A DNA stretch of 64,000 bases from Nematopogon swammerdamellus (GCA_946902875.1 OX336358.1:14873694-14937693), one strand, 5' to 3'. Shown: positions 18,641-29,905, numbered from the stretch's first letter. The notes: a model not told the origin generated them from the sequence alone. Numbers and translations are program-made.

Positions 18641-19465
18641 ATGTGGAAAAAGATCGCTTTCGTCGCGGTTCTAGCGGCCGCGACCGCGCTGCCGGCACAG
18701 GATTCGAGCCGCACCGAAAATGAACTCGAAGGATATTCGGACTGCTTCCGCAAGGACTCGACCGCCTGCCTCAAGTACAAGTTCCTCTCGTTCGTTGACA
18801 AGATGCTGGGACAGAAGGAGACGTTCTCTCTCGCCGAAGGAGTCACCGTCGTCAGAGCGGAGGATGCGACGCCCGAGACCGGAGCGCCTAGATCCCTCGA
18901 CCCCGCTGCGAGATTGAAGAACTATTTGGAAACCCATTCGATTCGCGTCGAGCTGAAGGGAGGCGATGTCATGGACGCGGTCAGCAGTGCCGGACGCGCC
19001 TTGGAAGAGACCGTGGACGCATTTGGAGAGGACGACGCAACAGAAGAGGGCCGAGGGAAAAAGAAGAAAGCTGCAAAGATTCTGGGACCTCTTTTGGCCG
19101 CTGTGGCTCTGAAAGCGGCCGCGCTGGTTCCCCTCGCTCTGGGAGCGATCGCGCTCATCGCCGGAAAGGCGCTGCTTATCGGAAAGCTGGCCCTAGTGCT
19201 CTCCGCAATCATCGGACTGAAGAAGCTGCTCTCACAGCAGAAGCACGTGACTTATGAGGTGGTGGCGCATCCTCATCATTCTTCGAGTCACAGCAGCAGC
19301 CATTCTGACTACGGCGGCGGCGCCAGCTCTGGGTACGGAGGCGACAGCGGCGGGTACAGCAGCGGAGGCGGCGGCGGCGGTAGCGGCGGTCACGGCGGCG
19401 GAGGCTGGGGAAGATCTATCGCGGAAGAGGCACAGACGCTAGCGTACTCGGCGCAGAAGCCTTAG
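18641..19465 (+). CDS. Osiris family protein (DUF1676), single exon
   Basis: A 274-residue secreted or membrane protein of the insect-specific Osiris family. Family members are expressed in cuticle-forming epithelia, and some have been linked to endosomal traffic and cuticle patterning. Residues 1-19 (MWKKIAFVAVLAAATALPA) form a signal peptide. Cys35 and Cys43 form the two-cysteine motif before CLKYKFLSF. FSLAEGVTVVR (62-72) is the typical family motif. RGKKKK lies at 138-143 and an Ala/Leu-rich hydrophobic segment at about 147-197, ending GLKKLL. YEVVAHPHH (205-213) precedes a Ser/Gly-rich tail (215-255) and a C-terminal AEEAQTLAYSAQ. This ATG is chosen for the signal peptide and the short TATA-defined leader. 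Codons are GC-rich in AT-rich surroundings. Compared with gene 2 it lacks both introns. The YEVVAHPHH motif suggests an Osi9-type member, but I cannot settle the orthologue. Confidence 0.95.
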   Translation: MWKKIAFVAVLAAATALPAQDSSRTENELEGYSDCFRKDSTACLKYKFLSFVDKMLGQKETFSLAEGVTVVRAEDATPETGAPRSLDPAARLKNYLETHSIRVELKGGDVMDAVSSAGRALEETVDAFGEDDATEEGRGKKKKAAKILGPLLAAVALKAAALVPLALGAIALIAGKALLIGKLALVLSAIIGLKKLLSQQKHVTYEVVAHPHHSSSHSSSHSDYGGGASSGYGGDSGGYSSGGGGGGSGGHGGGGWGRSIAEEAQTLAYSAQKP

Positions 19466-20170
19466 CGGTCGACCCGGTTTCCTGGCAGTAGTCGATGTGA
19501 CCGGATTGCAACGACCCGGTAGCCGCATTATCGCCGGATTCCAACCCCCCTTTAACTTTAAAGTTTGTTATTTAATGTGCGTATTTATCGTGTATGTGGT
19601 TTGCGTGAATGGCGAAGAATGCCTTAGGTTAGAAAACACTTTTCTTCTCTCTGTCTCTAATATTCGTATGCAATATGTCTATGTGAGTATGTTATCGTGT
19701 ACAAATTTAGTAATAGTATGTACAAATCTAGTTTATGTTTATGTACAAACGGACTGTGCGATATAAATATGTTTCGTCGTTATATATAGTTCATTCGGTT
19801 CCGAACCAGTACCTGGCTTTAATATTTAGCTGATTTAAGAATAATATTGTAAGTTTATTTTATATTCTGTTTATTTTATTTTTTGTGTATGTATTGACAT
19901 ATTTATTTGTTGAGTCAATGCTTGCCATAATGATAACTAGTTCATCTGTTCTTGTCTATATCATTTCTGATCGATCACCTATCACATTCATACACTTTAT
20001 CTGTCTCATCATAACTGTCGTAGCGGCAATCTTACTTTCTCTTCATCATCAGAATCATATTGTTGAGAGCTATTATACAAATTATGGTGTTTACAGGTTG
20101 TTTTATATTATAAGCCAGCAGCAACAATATCTGATAAAAGAAATGTTATTGTTAATAAAAATATAAAAAC
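19466..20170 (+). other. Probable 3' UTR of Osiris gene 1
   Basis: About 700 AT-rich bases with several ATTTA motifs, ending at AATAAA (20154-20159), with a T/GT-rich stretch from 20180. The first canonical signal is this one. Confidence 0.6.
20154..20159 (+). terminator. Polyadenylation signal AATAAA
   Basis: Canonical hexamer, the first after the stop codon of Osiris gene 1, followed by a T-rich downstream element. Confidence 0.6.
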
Positions 20171-20204
20171 ATATCAATGGTTTGATTTTATAATCTTTTT
20201 ATAT

Positions 20205-20430
20205 CACTTTTTTTTTTAATACTTTATTCGGGACATTCTGTACAAGTATTTGCTGTAAATAAAAAAAAATAAAAAATAAACCTAAACATAAACTTATAAA
20301 TAAAAATTTCTCTTCCAGTTCAGGCGAGGTAGCATTAGTCCCTAGGGCGCTTATATCGTTCCCTCTTTGAATTTCTAGGCTTATGCGGCGTATAAATGTA
20401 TTTATTTTATTTAAAGTACCTACCATGCTT
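20205..20430 (-). mobile_element. LINE L4 3' end fragment
   Basis: Minus strand encodes RRISLEIQRGNDISALGT, matching the [17 protein letters not shown] C-terminus at 55612-55750. An A-rich 3' region runs into a poly-T stretch on the + strand. Confidence 0.65.
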
Positions 20431-21194
20431 TTAGTAGAAACTTATTTAATTACTGAATAACCTAAGCAAACAAATCCTCGACTTTATAATAAAAAAAATT
20501 GCCTATCATTAAACAAGTGATTTCATATCACTAATCGTAATACTTTAATAACACTTTAGTAAATTTATTTCCAATAAATCTGAAAGCAGAAATCACGTTT
20601 ATCTTTATTAAATAAATAAATATTTATCTGTCAAGTTGACAAAATAAATAAATTTCAACACATGAAATACTATATTAAATACTTTCCAAAAATTATTGTG
20701 CTCAATTTAATCTAGTTTATTAATTTCGTTTGCTTATTCTCTCTCACAAAAGTACTATGAATTAATTCTAATTGTATTAAACCTATTTATAGCTAAATTA
20801 ATACATATTCAGCGATCCCTCAATATTCTCAAAGTTATCATATAATAACAATGTATTAATCCTTTTTTGTTCCTATTGATGTTCAATCGAGATTGCCTAC
20901 AAGTTGTACTCCATTGTTGAATTAAACCCCTATTCACAGAGTAATTAATCGTATTGTGTTTTTAATCAGAACCAAGGAACTGGGTAACCTAGAGAGTCGT
21001 TGCAAGTCGATGCTTGCAACGTGTACATCGACACGCGGAACGGGCATTGCGCATATTTTACCTCCTTATCAATATTTGGTTGACACGCACACAATTCGTA
21101 GCAGGCAGAAGTGAAGCCTTTTTTTTTGTTATTGGTATTACTCGTAGGCAAATACAATATAATATGTATTGCTCTAAGAGAGGAAACGTTTATT
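20431..21194. other. AT-rich intergenic DNA
   Basis: No gene seen. A short inverted pair, GTCGTTGCAAGTCGATGC / GCTTGCAACGTG, lies near 21000. Confidence 0.45.
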
Positions 21195-21540
21195 TAAAAT
21201 AAAGTATGCACATAACTAACAAATAATAACATTAAACTAAAAACTATACTAAATCTAAAATAAATCTAAAATGTAACTACTTAACTAAAACTAAAAAAAA
21301 AAAAAATCATAAACCTACCTATAAAACCCACTAACAGACCTATAAAACCTATAAAAGAAAACTAGTAACCCTCCTCCAGGTAAGACGATGCGGGCACGGT
21401 TCCGAGGATGCTAGCGACATTACCTTGTTGGATGGCCACACTAATACGCTGCCTCAGGAACTCGAGCGATCATTGCTCTTGAATTCGTCATCTTACATTC
21501 CGAATACCGACTATAGTATAGCAATCAACAAAAACAATGA
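21195..21540 (-). mobile_element. LINE L4 3' end with A-rich tail
   Basis: CCTCCTCCAGGTAAGACG and CGCTGCCTCAGGAACTCG on the + strand are the reverse of the C-terminal coding region at 57308-57545. The TATAAAACC/AACTAAAA-rich side is the 3' UTR, also present at 23900-24062 in + orientation. Confidence 0.7.
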
Positions 21541-21585
21541 CAAGGGCTGTACAGAACCAAGAGACCTGACATAATTGGCTAGACT

Positions 21586-21947
21586 AGATCACCTACATAC
21601 TAGACCCGTTATCAGCCCAACTCACCTCGATGCACTAGGCGACATGTCAATGTCACCCATTGGTCCCGCCCCGGCTACACTGAACTGGACGGAAGACACG
21701 AACTATTTACGTAGCCGTTTCGAAGGGCCTTTCATTCAGGCGGTCGTACCAACCAGGGCGGGTTAAACCCTACCACCTAGTAAGGTATGAAGGGGAAGGA
21801 ACTACAGTTTTACGTGGAATCCGAACCGCGGTCAGCCTCCAACGGTCGAACTGTCACCCATTCAAGATTTGACCGCGCCCGGGTGTGGTTATGATCACAA
21901 ATGACAGTTGAACGAAGACACCACTGAGCTACCGAGGCTGTCAAATT
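21586..21947 (-). mobile_element. SINE-B, near full length
   Basis: Reverse copy from the tail (ACTAGGCGACATGTCAATG) through GGCTACACTGAACTGGACGG, the core CCTACCACCTAGTAAGG, the composite head (GACCGCGCCCGGGTG) and the A-box complement ACCACTGAGCTACCGAGG. Confidence 0.85.
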
Positions 21948-22574
21948 AATGAAATGAAATTAAATAACATCCTCGTCCTCCTCGACTGGACGATGGCCCT
22001 TCCTGGTAATGTAATCAATTTGCCACGGCTTGCACTCTGCAAGTTTTCTCGGGAATTTAGGTCATAGTCAGCCTCGAGAGAGAAAGGTGTTCCCAAACAA
22101 GAGAGAAAATCAAAATTGGTCACGCCGCCGCCGCCATCGCTGCTGGCTTGCGTTATAGAAGCAAATTTTGCTTATTCCCCATTCAAATGTCATGATGAAT
22201 GGCTTTCGTTTCGATGCGTCATACTCACGGGGGAGAGAGCTGAGAGGAGCTGAGCAAACTGGGTACGACGCCACCAAGTGGGGGCATACATCCTCGATGT
22301 AGAAGTGGCATTTTTATTTTTTTTACTTATACTTTTTTTTTGGAATGGTTTTTTTATGGTTTCTGTAGCGATGGGCCAATGGTTCAGTTGACACACCCAA
22401 ATTCACCTCCCCTCGCGAAAGCTCAAGTCAAGTGTCAGCGGATTTGCGGGCATCGCATTACATTAGTCACGATTAAGGAGTGAATGAGTGTCGGCGACAC
22501 CAACGCATGTAGACGGTATTGTTACTTGGACGGAATAGTTGTGCCTTCCCCGCTGCCACCCAAACTGACGACAC
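21948..22574. other. Intergenic, unassigned
   Basis: Contains a CGCCGCCGCCGCC run near 22125 but no recognisable gene. Confidence 0.4.
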
Positions 22575-22790
22575 ATGTTTTATAGATAGGTAGATAGGTA
22601 TAAAGTATTTTATTGTTCCAAAACATTATACAGAAAAAGCACAATATAATTATATAATAATAATTTAGGTACTTACAAGAGGTGTTCGGACTTATCCCTT
22701 ACAGTGATTTCTTCCAGTCAACCAATATTTATTTACAAGAACACGTATTAATAATACATGAACTAAAAAAAAATAGGTGTTTCCCGGTTT
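22575..22790 (-). mobile_element. LINE L5 3' end with (GATA)-type tail
   Basis: TAGATAGGTAGATAGG followed by TATTTTATTGTTCCAAAAC resembles the reverse 3' end seen more clearly at 62832-63010. Identity is lower here. Confidence 0.45.
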
Positions 22791-23899
22791 ATGTTTCTCG
22801 TGAATCAATGTGAATTTCATTTTAAGCAAAACTATGCGGCTCTGTATAAGACATAAAAATACTTCTACTTAGAATATAATTTTCCACTAACTTTTATTAA
22901 AATTATATTAAATAAGCAACAACTCCTCTACACTGTCACCTCCGTGGTCATGCTCGAAGTCTCGAAGAGGCTGCGTATGTATTTTTGTTTCTCTCATTGT
23001 TGTTCTTGGCGCGGAATTTCATTATTGAAAGGGCCCTGAGGGTCGTTTAGAAGATAAATGCAAGTGTTTTGTATTGAATACCTTCTGACCTGATCGCTCG
23101 GAAAGTTGTAGGTAGAAATATTATTATCAACGATTCTACAAAGGGGTATTCCTTATTCTGTGTAAAATATAATATTTCATAACATAAATATTTTTTCGAA
23201 TTAGAATATTTCGTAATATCCAAATTTTTTCGAATGGATAAACAATATTATAGTTGTACCTAATATAAATAAATTCAATATTCCGAGAAAAAATTATATT
23301 TCATAATAACAATGATTTTTAGAATTACAATATTTTCATAATATGCAAATCTATTCGAATTTTAATATAATGTTTTTAGGTTAAGTATTGCAATTTTAGT
23401 TAGTTTTAAGTTCTTAGCTGCCTACTGTTTGATTCCTATATAAAAAATATTTAAAAAATTAACATTTAACATTTTCTCATTGAATGCAAAAACAATATCA
23501 TAATTTAATTATAAATAAATTAGGTAGAGTAAATAGGGACTCATTAGGAACATTTGAAATAAAAATAATGAGATAACGACATGTGGTGGTTTGTGACAGA
23601 AACCAGTAGTATAGTAAAAATGTTTTCACTTTGTCATGAATTGCTGCATCTGTCACAAATCAGTAAATGCGTGTCTAGGCAGTGGCAAAAATTTTTTGTA
23701 AAGTATAGTGCACATTGAAAAAATTTCCAGTGAAGTTTCTTGTCAGTTCTTCTTCGCTGTGATAATCGAACTGGCGGAATGTTACAATGTAAATATGACA
23801 AATCTGAGCGCAGTGTACTGCCAATAGATGCTAAATAAACAATAAACAATGAACAATAAGGTAGTTAAAATTGCAATAAATTTAAATATAATTGATCCA
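22791..23899. other. AT-rich intergenic DNA with a diverged direct repeat
   Basis: Segments near 23195-23240 and 23310-23360 share GAATATTTCRTAATATSCAAAT-like order and TTCGAAT motifs, about 115 bases apart. No gene seen. Confidence 0.4.
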
Positions 23900-24062
23900 T
23901 TAAAAATAACCTGGAGGAGGGTTACTAGTTTTCTTTTATAGGTTTATTAGTAGGTTTTATAGGTCTGTTATAGTAGGTTTTATAAGTAGGTTTATTTAAT
24001 TTATTTATTTAGTTTTAGATAGTTAGATTTTAGATTTTGTATAGTTTTTAATTTAATGTTTA
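23900..24062 (+). mobile_element. LINE L4 3' UTR fragment
   Basis: CCTGGAGGAGGGTTACTAG then TTTTATAGGTTTATTAG and TAGTTTTAGATAGTTAG. Reverse complement of 21195-21385. Confidence 0.7.
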
Positions 24063-24065
24063 ATG

Positions 24066-24412
24066 TACTGTGTGGGGCCGGTACTTAAAAAGAATAGCCC
24101 CACTGCATCTCTCCCCGTGCATGTCGTAAAAGGCGACTAAGGGATAAGGACAAGATACCGCGCTAAAGGGCGACAGGCTCGCCACCTCTCACCTTGGCAC
24201 GGTACTTCCACCAAGTCATGCAGCAGGTGGTTCTTCGTGCCTTACTGGCTGCTTGATCGATCGATGTCTTGTTCGAATACGTTGCGAAACGTGGTGGTCG
24301 GTGTTGTGCTGTAATTTATCAGAGTTCTTGCAGCACAACACCGATTGCTCTGCTTACCCCGATTGTCGGGATTCAGCATGTGTGATATGTATATGTATGT
24401 ATGTATGTTTCT
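24066..24412 (+). repeat. Dispersed repeat C, full length
   Basis: GTGTGGGGCCGGTACTT, TAGCCCCACTGCATCTCTCC, GTCGTAAAAGGCGACTAAGG, AAAGGGCGACAGG, CACCTCTCACCTTGGC, GTGGTGGTCGGTGTTGTGC, TTGCAGCACAACACCGATTG, then a (TATG)n tail. Non-coding; inserted right after an L4 tail. Confidence 0.85.
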
Positions 24413-24840
24413 ATTTGTTAGTTGTGCATTATGTATATTCTTTTTTGTCAATAAAGTTTAAAAATAACTAATAAATCCCAATACAACTCAAATTTTCTTC
24501 ATAAGTCTTCGCAAAAGCATTCTTATCTAACATTACTCGCGTAAGAGAAAAAAAAAACTATTACTAGCGCTCTAACCTTGACCGCTATTCGCCTACAAGA
24601 GTTCTCGAAAAAGGAAAAATGAAAGCAAAGTTACGCTACACCTGCCCGCGCGCCAGACGTGAAAATAAAACTAACTACTCGGGTAAAACCAAAGAATTAA
24701 AATGGATAGAAGCGCTCGTAACACATCGGAGAAAGCGAAAGTTGTAAATGACGTGCAAAGACGAAATTACCACCTAATGTTTTTTATTACTCGAATACGG
24801 CGAATCCAAAGGAGAGTTATGATTGTCACAGCGTACGTAT
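24413..24840. other. Intergenic, no gene seen
   Basis: A frame starting MDRSARNTSEKAKV at 24702 has no recognisable family and runs into a repeat. Confidence 0.35.
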
Positions 24841-25125
24841 ACCGTGTCCCAAATCTCAAAGTCAAGCGGGAACCAGTAGCCAGTAGTAGGGAAGCAGTAG
24901 GCCAGTTTATGACTCACCCCCAGTTATTTTTCCATGACACACCCAGGGAAAAGTAAGAAACAAAATCGGGGTCATTTGTTTTTTATGATATGAGCATTTT
25001 TTTTTAAACGTTGAAAATTTTACTCAATTTTATGATCCAACTATGGGCATTTTGGTTTTATTTGGGATACTGATCAATAGCAGAGTTATTTAAGCTACCA
25101 ATTAACAATTATATTTGCTTAAATG
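24841..25125. mobile_element. Second copy of the 7625-8004 DNA element (left half)
   Basis: CCGTGTCCCAAATCTCAAAG, GGCCAGTTTATGACT, GGTCATTTGTTTTTTATGAT, CTATGGGCATTTTGGTTTT, GGGATACTGATCAATAGC match 7625-7880 in order. Confidence 0.7.
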
Positions 25126-25539
25126 TGTGTATGTATGTATATTCGTTTTTTCCCCCACAGAGCCTAAACTACTTCACCGATTTCAACATATGAGGCATTG
25201 TTGGATTCATCTCGACAGTCCGCGTGACATACATTTTCTTGAAAAATTCAAAATGAAAAGTGAAGTATATAATTATATTCAATATTATTATGATAATATC
25301 ATTTCCCACCTTTAGACTTCTTTGTACAAAACGAACAAAGCCACTGAATTCTTTAGCGACTGGAAGAAAAGAAGAAGTTGAGTTTATGTAACGCGGTTCG
25401 TTTTGAGCACATGTAGTGGCCTCTATACAGTTGAGTTCAAAATGAAAACACTCATGCGAAGGACCTTTCGTTGTATCTTAGTGTTGTAATAGTCCGTCGA
25501 TTGGTGATAAGTACTGATAAGTCGTCTCGTGGTCCCAGT
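25126..25539. other. Intergenic, no gene seen
   Basis: No recognisable gene or repeat. Confidence 0.4.
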
Positions 25540-25547
25540 GTGAGAAC

Positions 25548-25837
25548 CACAGAGCATCAAATGCGCGCGCCCCTCCTAGAGGCGCCCTGAGTGCGATTTC
25601 TCTACAACGCCGTTGAAGCCTGTGGGCGTGGCCTATGACTTACATATGTGTGTTGTGCGTGTGCATTTGTTTTGTGCGTGTGCCTAACTTGCTCCTCTTT
25701 GTGTGTAGTGTCGATACTAGCACACACACACACATACGAAGCGCTAACAGCACTGCGTGTAGTTTTTGGGTTTCAAATATTATCGCTTAGGGCGCCTCTA
25801 GTAGGGGGCGCGCGCGGTAGGTATTTGATGCTCTGTG
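25548..25837. mobile_element. hAT-type MITE, copy 2
   Basis: Same TIRs (CACAGAGCATCAAAT, ATTTGATGCTCTGTG) in the orientation opposite to 12508-12816. The perfect 8-bp target duplication GTGAGAAC is at 25540-25547 and 25838-25845. Internal motifs GGCGTGGCCTATGACTTAC and CTTGCTCCTCTTTGTGTG are shared. Confidence 0.95.
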
Positions 25838-25845
25838 GTGAGAAC

Positions 25846-26292
25846 CATACAATATATTTTGTTCTCTTTTTAGTTTTATTATAAGGAAATTGGCACCAGG
25901 ATTCTGAAGGATCCTGTGACCAGGAGTCCATCGGACAATCACACACAGCCTCCACCCCACAATCACCACCCCTCGAGAAACAACATTTTTTTCTTCAGAC
26001 TTTTGAAAGCCTCAGGTCTCAGGAACACACTACTTCTTTGTTATACTCGTAATATGGACTAAAATTTTCGGAAAATAAATTGTTTTTTTTTTTTTTTCAT
26101 TTATAACTTGTATTTTTAAACACTTCGTTATTCAGCTGGAATAAAAGACTGATGAAACCTGTGGGACGTATGAAAGGAATTCTATAGTTTTGTTTTGTAG
26201 CAGATTGACTGGAAGAAATATAATTTGTTATTATAGTATAATTTGTTAAAATTATTATTCTTATTTGTTCTCTGCCACTCCACACTCATTCA
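25846..26292. other. Intergenic, no gene seen
   Basis: No recognisable gene. Confidence 0.4.
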
Positions 26293-26402
26293 TGATAACC
26301 CAAAGGTTGGCTGGAGGAGAAAGCCTACGGCGTTAAGTTGTGCCTTTTGCAAAAATTTTTTTAAGGCACTAAACATATTTTGATTTGATTTGATTTTGAT
26401 TT
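26293..26402 (+). mobile_element. Probable LINE 3' end with (GATTT)n tail
   Basis: GGTTGGCTGGAGGAGAAAGC, GCGTTAAGTTGTGCC, then a GATTTGATTTGATTT terminal run. That composition is typical of insect LINE 3' ends. A reverse CAAATCAAATCAAAA run is at 44430. Confidence 0.45.
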
Positions 26403-27551
26403 GAAGAAATTGCAATTCTCCTATATTTAATTAATATTATTGCACCGCAGAAAATTATAAATAATATTTTTCTTCTCGTGTTAGCAATATTTTCTTTTGT
26501 TGTGGCTGTAGGTGTACCTACATATTGGGTCGAAGGTACTTTTTTCCTCTGTACTGAAAAAAATCTAAAAATTTAATTTTTTGACGTCTAACTTTAGGTA
26601 TTTTGAAATGTAAAAAATCTAAAATGTCATTGGTATGGAAAAAGTGGAAAAAAATATTATCAAAATAAAAATTCGTAAAACAGTAGTTGTTCAATTTCAG
26701 ACGTAGAATCAACCTATGAATGTAACACCGCGATAAGAATGTACGTATAAGTAACTCGAAAGCCTTATTACCAAGAGATTTACCCAAGATTTTCGAAATA
26801 CAGACATCACGAAGTTTTCCAGAACACCACCTTTTAAAGAGATCTCGCATACAGGTCAATGAGAGATCTACGATAAATGTATTTCTTCAATGAGTTTATT
26901 TAGTGCCACAAGGATACATTTATAAAAAAAAAGTTGTTTGTATTCCAATTTTAAATGTGACTGTAGCAAGTAGCAACTACTGGACACGTTTCACTTAGTA
27001 CTTTTCTATCAAAAGCACTGGAATAAAAATTTCACGATTCGACGAAAGGCTGCAAAGAGGACTTTGAGAAGTAAGTTGCAAAGTTCTTTTAGTACCTACT
27101 CAAAAGACTTCTTTTGTGTAGATAAAAGTCCGGTTTCAAAGAGTTTTAACTATAAAAGAATCAATCTCTAAGTGCCGAACTCTAGAGGAGCTTTTTTATG
27201 TTTATTAGGTAGTTCTTATTGTACATAGTGTAGACAAGTGTAATAAATATGTCAAAAAATTTATGAAAACATTAATTCAATTCATCTCTACGTTACATCT
27301 AAAAAAAAATCTGTGTAATTTTGAACGTCAGATTTTTTTTACGTTTTACCATTTCGTAATATGACTTTAGCAGCTTCTCGAAATCGCTTTTTCGCTATTC
27401 GAAATCATTCCTATGTCGTACGGCGAAAATATGCAACGGTCTTTCGATGAGTGTGTTCCCTGGGTAACACCTGTTATATAATATCTAAGTGAAGTCGAAA
27501 TATTATAAAAAAATATGTGTTTTTTTAATTAGGAATGTAAATAATATAATA
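26403..27551. other. AT-rich intergenic DNA
   Basis: The 113-codon minus-strand frame at 26518-26859 has skewed, F/N/K-rich content and no family match, so it is not called a gene. Confidence 0.4.
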
Positions 27552-27553
27552 TA

Positions 27554-28456
27554 CAGGATATTCGGCATATCGACCGACAACATTTTTTTGTAGGTAAGTG
27601 GGGTCATTTGCAACGTTTTGACCCATGGTTTTATGACCTCCCAAAGTCCCGAGAACGAGTAAAAAGTTGACAGAATCTTAATTTCTTAATTCATAAAACA
27701 AAAAACTAACAGCAATTGAGTGCTTCATTTTCTTTTAAAAAGTTCACTAGTTTACGCCCTTTCCAACGGTATACCATAATGTCATACAAATAATTCACTA
27801 TGTGGTCAAAATTAGGCACGGAGACAGAACAGAACGACAACGCGGGCACTAATCGGTGGTCGCTTCCCGTATTGAGAGCGTTTTCGGGAGCATTTTCAAA
27901 TTTAGAGCATGTACCGGTCGCGCGGGCTCTCTTGCAAATTATCTCTAATTTTGTCGTTCTGTTCTGTCCACAGACTAGGGAAAAATAAAGTCTGTGGTTC
28001 TGTCTCTGCGCCTAATTTTGGCCACATAGTGAATTATTTGTATGACATGTAGTATACTGGAAAGGGTGTAAACTAGCGAACTTTTTAAAAGAAAATTAAG
28101 CTATAAATTGCTGTCAGTTTTTTTTTAAGAATTAAGAAATTAAGATTCTGTCATATTTTTACTCGTTCTTGGGACTTTGGGAGATCTTAAGACCTTTTCA
28201 TGGTATTAACTTCATCAAATATATTTTTTTTCTAGAACAAGGATGCATCGCAAAATTTAATAAATTTTATTTCGAGCTGATAAAATCATAAACAAAAAAG
28301 TTACAACGGCTTAAAGCTGGGATTTTGGTAATTTAAAAAAAAAATCGTATCTCGATACCACGTGACATTTGACAAAAGGTATCATGGGTCAAAACGTTGA
28401 AAATGACCCCACTTACCTACAAAAAAAATTGGTCGGTCGATGTGCCGAACACCCTG
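27554..28456. mobile_element. Long foldback (inverted-repeat) DNA element
   Basis: Ends CAGGATATTCGGC and GCCGAACACCCTG are flanked by TA on both sides (27552-27553, 28457-28458). The arms are complementary over most of their length: GTAGGTAAGTGGGGTCATTT / AAATGACCCCACTTACCTAC, and TACAAATAATTCACTATGTG / CACATAGTGAATTATTTGTA. The unpaired centre spans about 27850-28000 and the right arm carries about 190 extra bases near 28195-28385. No transposase ORF. TA duplication and CAGGGT ends suggest a Tc1/mariner-like origin. Confidence 0.9.
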
Positions 28457-28499
28457 TACTAAAAAATAATATTTACAAACTGCTACAGAACAGAACAGT

Positions 28500-29076
28500 T
28501 GAGGAGTGAGGGAACAAAAGGTCACACGTCCAAATTTGACAGCTGTCGTTTTTTTTTAAATCGTATGCAAAATACTGGATTACATCGATTTCCGCTTTTA
28601 TTTCGTTCAAAAAGACACAAGAATGCATCTATTTTTGACTTTGAAAATGAGATTTTCGAACAGAATGGCACATGTCCACAAAAAATATCAAGTTTGAGAG
28701 GAAAATTTTAATTTTTCGATTAAAAGGACACTTTTTCTACACAAAAATGGATACTAATAAAATGGTTTAATTTGTATGTGTTCAATGTTCTTATTTTTCC
28801 CCTTCAACATACCGTTAAAAAATCTAATTTTGCCATCATAAGGGAACATGTCCTAGCAATGTCAAATCAAAAAGGCACATGTCCATAGTTTTTTTTTTTC
28901 TGTCGAATTATAAGCAAAATAAAAAAATAAAAACAGCATTTGACCAAGTTTTTGGAATAGATAAGTAAAAAAAAATCATTACTAAGTGACTAAGGGCCAT
29001 TGAGATAAACAGTTTTTTGCGGTTTCTGAAAAATTTTAAAGTCAGGACATGTGATCTTTTGTTCCCTCACTCCTCA
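28500..29076. mobile_element. MITE with 32-bp terminal inverted repeats
   Basis: Both ends read inward as TGAGGAGTGAGGGAACAAAA, then GRTCACAYGTCC. Internal ACATGTCC motifs recur at about 28670, 28850 and 28880. The 70-codon frame inside is not a gene. The target duplication is unclear. Confidence 0.85.
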
Positions 29077-29584
29077 GTTATTATAATAATTTTTCCTTGC
29101 CACACCTGCCCAATAAACTCAAGGCGAACATGGTTGGAGTAATCTGTGTAGTTCATTCATTGACAACTAGCGACGCTGTGGCCTATGCTGTGGCCGTTCA
29201 CCGCACTGCGTAGTAACATTGAACTTGAACCGGACGTAAACAAAAATGGCCGTGAAAATGCTTCGAGCACTGGTGGCTAGATGGCGCTGCATGAATATGT
29301 TCTCGAACGCCAATGAAGCTTGAAATGGTTGCGTTCGCGGAAACGTTCACCAGATCAAAATATGAATGTTAAGTGAAATGCTTTCTAGAAAGTTGTCTAT
29401 TGTAGAGGCTGATCAACAGATGGCACGATTTTTGCTATGAGTAAACAAGAGGCAAGAAAACACTTTCAGAAATTTGTAAAATATTTCATGAGATTTTTAC
29501 TCTGTGGTTGTATTAAAAATGTGTTTGTAGGTTTGACAAAAACATTTATAGTAGGTATAAATTCAGTCTTCACTGAAAGAAATT
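29077..29584. other. Intergenic, no gene seen
   Basis: No recognisable family; some GC-richer sequence near 29200-29340. Confidence 0.4.
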
Positions 29585-29670
29585 CGCCGCGTGTGGTGGC
29601 GTGCCTTGGGAGAGGCCTATGTCGAGCAGTGGACCGATACAGGCTGATGATGATGATGATGATGATGAAA
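29585..29670 (+). mobile_element. LINE GEAYVEQWT-type 3' end with (TGATGA)n tail
   Basis: Encodes WWRALGEAYVEQWTDTG then stop, followed by a GATGATGATGATGATGATG tail. Confidence 0.75.
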
Positions 29671-29709
29671 GAAATTTTACATTCGTTAAATATACGATCA
29701 CGCTGTGTA

Positions 29710-29905
29710 CAATCGGTGTAAGCAGAGTAATCGGTGCTTACGCACGCCACGCTTAGCTGATTATTCGGACAAGATAACTATCAAGCAGCAAGTAAGGCAC
29801 GAAGACCCCCACCTGCTGCATGGCTCGGCGGGAGGAACGCGCCGAGGTGAGACGGAGCTAGCACGGGGAGATATGCAGTGGGACTATTCTGTTTTACGTT
29901 TCTGA
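29710..29905 (-). repeat. Dispersed repeat C fragment
   Basis: Reverse order: GTAAGCAGAGTAATCGGTG, TATTCGGACAAGATAACTA, GTAAGGCACGAAGACCC, GGGGAGATATGCAGTGGG. Confidence 0.7.

Noticed and set aside
18466..18846. 126-codon minus-strand frame over the start of Osiris gene 1
   Set aside because: Antisense shadow of a clear coding exon and its promoter.
26518..26859. 113-codon minus-strand ORF
   Set aside because: F/N/K-rich translation of AT-rich DNA; no recognisable family or splice context.
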